Below are positions 60,606 to 64,000 of a stretch of 64,000 nucleotides of DNA, one piece after another. The notes beneath the pieces were generated by a model. That model saw only the letters and a program-made list of their open reading frames with translations, was not told where the DNA came from and made no database searches. Position numbers and translations under genes: made by a program. The stretch is from Cognatundibacterium curvum (lineage in GTDB: Bacteria; Pseudomonadota; Gammaproteobacteria; Burkholderiales; Burkholderiaceae_D), in contig NZ_JACOGD010000005.1 in the NCBI RefSeq assembly GCF_014284235.1, forward strand, positions 62,001 to 126,000, read 5' to 3'. Each line of letters starts with the position of its first letter. The stretch's first letter is position 1.

Positions 60606-61523
60606 ATGAGCAGATTACCTTCCTTACGTTTGCTGACTGGATTTGAGGCAGCTGCCAGACTGGGAAATTTTTCCCGTGCTGCCGAAGAACTGAGCTTGTC
60701 GCAATCAGCCATCAGTCATCAGATACAACAGCTGGAACAGCAATTGGGACAGCCATTGTTTCACCGGGTCGGACGCGGCGTGGAGTTGACGGTGGCAGGT
60801 GTGGCTTTACTGAAAACAGTACAGACTTCTTTGCGTAACCTGCACCAGGGGATTACGCGGATTTCCACTTATCTGGAACCCGGCATCGTCACCGTGGTTT
60901 GCCCTTCCGGTTTAGCGCAAGGCTGGCTGCAATCCCAACTATCAGCACTGCAGGCAGACATACCGGATTTATTGCCCATCATTTCTGTCGATGAGACAGC
61001 GCGCTATATCGATGAACTGGATGTGGATATGGTCATCAGTGAGCTGCCCTTGCAGCAGCCAAATTTGCATGAACAAAAACTGTTTGATGAGGTCTGGCTG
61101 ATGGTAGCAGCGACAGCTCACAGCAGACAGTGGCGATGTGATGACGCCGCTCAGTTACGTCGCGTAGCACCGCTCATTTGTCTGGAACAGAGTTTTGCGG
61201 ATGAATATACGGCCAGTTTTCTGATGCAGGAATTGGCAGGCTGCCGCCGTCTTGCCATCTATGATGATGCCAGTCTGGTGTTGCAAGGCATACTGCGCGA
61301 ACCGGCGATGGCTTGCCTTCCGCTGAGTGTGGTGTGGCACAGCCTGCAAACAGGTGTATTGCAGGTACTGCCTGGTTTTCCGCAGATAGCGGGAAAGTCC
61401 TGGTGGATTTCCCGCATGCAGGGTGATACCAGGGATGTGCGTGTGCTGAAGGTGTTTACTGCCTTGCTGAGGTCGGCGCCGCAGTTGAAGAGCGTGTCAG
61501 AAAATCCAGCAATAACTGACTGA
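60606..61523 (+). CDS. LysR-family transcriptional regulator (GcvA-like)
   Basis: A 305-residue LysR regulator. The N-terminal winged helix-turn-helix is LRLLTGFEAAARLGNFSRAAEELSLSQSAISHQIQQLEQQLGQPLF, the GcvA/AmpR-like form, followed by the effector-binding domain (about 90-295). Divergent placement next to the deiminase gene suggests that it controls that gene. Its last 22 codons overlap the 3' end of the convergent hydrolase gene by 68 bp. Confidence 0.92.
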   Translation: MSRLPSLRLLTGFEAAARLGNFSRAAEELSLSQSAISHQIQQLEQQLGQPLFHRVGRGVELTVAGVALLKTVQTSLRNLHQGITRISTYLEPGIVTVVCPSGLAQGWLQSQLSALQADIPDLLPIISVDETARYIDELDVDMVISELPLQQPNLHEQKLFDEVWLMVAATAHSRQWRCDDAAQLRRVAPLICLEQSFADEYTASFLMQELAGCRRLAIYDDASLVLQGILREPAMACLPLSVVWHSLQTGVLQVLPGFPQIAGKSWWISRMQGDTRDVRVLKVFTALLRSAPQLKSVSENPAITD

Positions 61524-62187
61524 CGCGCTCAGCTTGTTCGAGTACCGACATATGGCCGCAATCATCCAGAATGTGGCAGACCGCATGCGGTGCTGCGGCT
61601 TGCATATTGTAAGTTTCCTGCAGCGTGCGCATTTGATCGTTGCGGCTGGCGAGCAGCAGCAAAGGGCAGCGCAGTGCCGCCAGCTCGGCATGGCCGTCGG
61701 CACGAATGACACTGAGTTGCTGACGGAATCGCTCAACGCCTAAATCGAGTGACATGGTCTGCAATAAATCCAGTAAAGCTTCGCGCTCAGGATGGGCCGG
61801 ATGGACCGCGCGTTGCAATGCAGTGCGGGTTTGCCCACGATATGGAAAAGTCAGCAGCATACGGATTTGCTGCTGATTGCGTTGTACTTCTTCCACACTC
61901 GAAGCGCGCGCCGAGGTATTGAGCAGACTCAGGCTGCGCACCCGCTGTGGTGCGATAGCGGCTAAATGACGCGCTACATAGCCGCCCATAGAAAATGCTA
62001 TCAGGTGACATTGCTCAGGTAATTGCGGCAGTAGCTGCTGTGCCATCGCCTCTATGCTGTCGCCCTGCAGTGGTTCGCAAAGTATGAGTGGACTGATTGT
62101 GGAGAGCGCTGGCTGTACCGCATGCCAAAGACGCCCGTCACACATGAAACCGGGTATCAGGACCAGAGGCAGGGAGGTAGCAGTCAT
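61456..62187 (-). CDS. Alpha/beta hydrolase
   Basis: A 243-residue alpha/beta-hydrolase. The catalytic Ser is in IAFSMGGYVARHL, Asp in LLLASRNDQMRTL and His in DDCGHMSVLEQ; the oxyanion part is LIPGFMCDGRLW. It belongs near the MhpC/BioH-like esterases; substrate unknown. The 3' end overlaps the LysR gene by 68 bp, and a broken copy of its C-terminal part lies at 59215-59338. It is 87 bp downstream of the DUF1045 gene on the same strand. Confidence 0.88.
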   Translation of the reverse strand: MTATSLPLVLIPGFMCDGRLWHAVQPALSTISPLILCEPLQGDSIEAMAQQLLPQLPEQCHLIAFSMGGYVARHLAAIAPQRVRSLSLLNTSARASSVEEVQRNQQQIRMLLTFPYRGQTRTALQRAVHPAHPEREALLDLLQTMSLDLGVERFRQQLSVIRADGHAELAALRCPLLLLASRNDQMRTLQETYNMQAAAPHAVCHILDDCGHMSVLEQAERVSQLLLDFLTRSSTAAPTSARQ

Positions 62188-62274
62188 CAGTAAAATCAGG
62201 GCCGGGCGCAGAAAAACGGCTATTGTAACCGCAGCCTGTACAGGTCAGACTGACAGCAGCGTGACTCACTTTGC

Positions 62275-62964
62275 TTAGTCTGCAGCGAATGGAAATTGTT
62301 GCAGCAAGATAAAGGGCGCGCCAGCTTCGCTTTCATAGCATAGCGAAATACCTTCTATGCGCAGCGGTTCTGTGAGTGCGAAATGCCGTAGCGCTGCCTG
62401 ATAAATCGCACTGGCAGAATCCGTGTTATCGAGCGCATCGGTCAGGGTCAGATGAAAGCGAAATTCTTCTTCGGTATAGGGATAACCCCAGTGCGATAAC
62501 AGCCGTAACTGGCGCGCACTCAATTGCTGTTGCTGCCGTTTTGCCAGTTCTTCCGGTCGCAGTGGTGCACGCAGATGATCGAACTCACGCACACTGTGCA
62601 TGGCCAGGGCATTGATCTGGCTTTCATCTCCTTGCGGCCGTAAGGCCAGAAACTGACCCATACGGCTGACCTGAGGCGAGGGAATGGTGATAGCACTGCG
62701 GCTGGCACAGAAGGCTTGCAGCGCCTGTTCCAGATCGGCACGCTGATATCCTTCAGCCAGCCGGAAAGGCGCTTTCAGCGTGGCGTGAAAGCCATAGCGT
62801 CTGGCATCACGCGTCAGGGTATGCAAGACCTTGGGTGCGACATCTGTTACGCGCAGTTGCTGTCCCTCCCGCATATCACGGATATCGCGACCCAGCCACA
62901 GATTACCGGCTTGCAGCCAGGCCGGGTTGGATACGGGGGAAAAGTAAAGCGCGTACCTGGCCAT
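62275..62964 (-). CDS. DUF1045 2H-phosphoesterase-like protein
   Basis: A 229-residue protein with two H-x-T motifs, GFHATLKAPF (about residue 58) and FRFHLTLTDAL (about 170), as in the 2H phosphoesterase superfamily. DUF1045 members often sit in phosphonate (phn) operons, but here the neighbours are a binding protein and a hydrolase, so the role is open; hydrolysis of a cyclic phosphate is possible. The start overlaps the stop of the upstream gene by one base (TAATG), so the two are translationally coupled. Confidence 0.87.
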   Translation of the reverse strand: MARYALYFSPVSNPAWLQAGNLWLGRDIRDMREGQQLRVTDVAPKVLHTLTRDARRYGFHATLKAPFRLAEGYQRADLEQALQAFCASRSAITIPSPQVSRMGQFLALRPQGDESQINALAMHSVREFDHLRAPLRPEELAKRQQQQLSARQLRLLSHWGYPYTEEEFRFHLTLTDALDNTDSASAIYQAALRHFALTEPLRIEGISLCYESEAGAPFILLQQFPFAAD

Positions 62965-63848
62965 TAATCACCTACCTGATCACTTGGAAAGCGCAATGAA
63001 TCGCGCAATAAAAAACTCATAGGCATGGACAGATTCGCGCCTTTGGGCGGAATTGCGCGCATGAACCAGCGTTCGTAAATCTTATAAATTTCACCGTCGT
63101 GGATGATGCGCAGCATTTCCGTATCCACGATTTTTTTAAAGGCCAGATCATCTTTTCGCATCATGATGGAATACGGTTCTATCGATAAAGGATCGCCGAT
63201 CACCATGAAATCCGCAGGCTTTTTCGCTTCGGCTTTCAGGCTATAGAGCAAGACATCGTCCATAGGAAAAGCATCGGCTTTGCGCTCCTCCACCATACGG
63301 AAAGATTCCTGATCACTATTGCCTTCGATCAGGCGGATATTGAGAGAGTTGATGTCGTTATGCTGGGCCAGCAATTGCACGGTAGTCGTGCTTTTGGTGG
63401 TCACGATAGTCCGGTTACGGAATTGATTCCAGTTTTTGATGCCGCTGTCGGTGCGTACCAGTGCTTTGACTGAAGAAAAGAAATGCGGAATCGTGAAGCC
63501 GTATTTTTTGCGCCGCTCGGCATTATTGGTGGTGCTGCCACATTCCAGATCGATTTTATCTTCCGTCAGCGCACTGAAGCGGGTAGTCGAATCGACGGGT
63601 ACATAAAGTACTTTCAGATTGGGCAGCTTTAATTCTTTTTTCAGCGCATCTGCGACTTTATTGCACAGCTCTATCGCATAGCCATTCGCCTGCTGATTGC
63701 TGTCGGTGAAAGCAAACGGCGGCGTCTCGCGCACGCCTATGCTCAGGGTCTGGGTTTTGCGGATTTTACTGACGGTGTCTGCAGCATACGTTAAGCCGCC
63801 AGCGAGCAGGGTGCTGAGTAAGACTGCGATGTATAGAGAGCGTTGCAT
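62964..63848 (-). CDS. Amino-acid ABC transporter substrate-binding protein (GltI-like)
   Basis: A 294-residue periplasmic binding protein of family 3. A signal peptide (cleaved near TYAADTV) precedes the opening LSIGVRETPPFAFTDSNQQANGYAIELCNKVADAL, with DLECGSTTNNAERRKKYGFTIPHF and the KSTTTVQLL loop as in glutamate/aspartate binding proteins. No permease genes follow; it is coupled instead to the DUF1045 gene. It may serve a distant transporter. The 152 bp between its start and the window end show no gene. Confidence 0.9.
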   Translation of the reverse strand: MQRSLYIAVLLSTLLAGGLTYAADTVSKIRKTQTLSIGVRETPPFAFTDSNQQANGYAIELCNKVADALKKELKLPNLKVLYVPVDSTTRFSALTEDKIDLECGSTTNNAERRKKYGFTIPHFFSSVKALVRTDSGIKNWNQFRNRTIVTTKSTTTVQLLAQHNDINSLNIRLIEGNSDQESFRMVEERKADAFPMDDVLLYSLKAEAKKPADFMVIGDPLSIEPYSIMMRKDDLAFKKIVDTEMLRIIHDGEIYKIYERWFMRAIPPKGANLSMPMSFLLRDSLRFPSDQVGD

Positions 63849-64000
63849 ACTATATCCTTGTGAACAGCTTAAGCGTTGTACAAACAGGTATGCGCAGTGT
63901 CATCGAATTTCCGTGTTGGACCTTTGATACAGCTCAGTGAAGTTCTGGCCAATACCAGCTATAAGCAGACGTAACTGGTACAGACTGCGCGTATTCTTGC

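Noticed and set aside
1-64000. tRNA, rRNA, CRISPR arrays and insertion sequences
   Set aside because: No T-loop/anticodon pattern, rRNA core sequence, regularly spaced repeats or transposase motif was noticed on reading. A tRNAscan/Infernal run would be needed to exclude a missed tRNA.

Overview
The window reads as chromosome of a betaproteobacterium of the order Burkholderiales, most likely family Oxalobacteraceae (an Undibacterium/Herbaspirillum-like genome). This is inferred from gene order and protein type, not from an rRNA marker: argB / pyrimidine 5'-nucleotidase / slmA, ctpA / envC / gpmA / rhodanese / grxC / secB / gpsA, hslV / hslU, dksA / CobW-type GTPase / Fur-type regulator, and dapF / DUF484 / xerC. 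No rRNA, tRNA, CRISPR array, insertion sequence or prophage was recognised.

Region by region: 1-3.3 kb holds the end of a TonB-dependent receptor, then a minus-strand set of ECF sigma factor, zinc anti-sigma factor, cysteine-rich CWC protein, GTP cyclohydrolase I and BLUF blue-light sensor. 3.4-9.1 kb carries argB, a HAD nucleotidase, a solitary PhnD-like binding protein behind a long leader that ends in a terminator, slmA, an Mpo1-like membrane protein and a membrane diguanylate cyclase with a GADEF motif. 9.3-20.5 kb is mostly housekeeping: fused pabB-pabC, a SpeE-like protein, GST, moeB, ctpA, envC, gpmA, then rhodanese, grxC, secB, an SH3 protein and gpsA.

20.6-30.1 kb runs on the minus strand: free methionine-R-sulfoxide reductase, hslU and hslV (behind a clear sigma-32 type promoter), a two-STAS protein, then a metal-homeostasis neighbourhood of TonB receptor, DUF2946, cysteine-poor DksA, His-rich CobW GTPase and Zur-like regulator. 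30.3-43.6 kb has phoX (with a possible Pho box), xerC / DUF484 / dapF, a small outer-membrane barrel, a chemoreceptor with a C-terminal Cache-like domain, a fused indolepyruvate ferredoxin oxidoreductase and an atypical POT transporter. 43.7-46.9 kb is a visibly more AT-rich three-gene glycosylation cassette (GT2, GtrA, GT39-like).

46.9-64 kb is more accessory: DUF423, GST, a CoA-transferase, small secreted and LURP-one-like proteins, an AraC/GyrI regulator next to a stand-alone GyrI-like protein, hydrolases, another TonB receptor, a DUF2975/HTH pair with an inverted repeat at its start, a CaiB-like protein with apparently permuted domain order, DUF2726, an exported agmatine deiminase divergent from a LysR regulator and flanked by a direct repeat (one copy a broken hydrolase fragment), DUF1045 and an amino-acid binding protein.

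The best candidates for something undescribed are the sigma factor / FolE / BLUF cluster, the promoter-leader-terminator unit before the PhnD-like gene, the hairpin at the DUF2975 start, and the duplicated hydrolase fragment bracketing the deiminase-LysR pair. All functional statements rest on reading motifs and context by eye; no database search was run.
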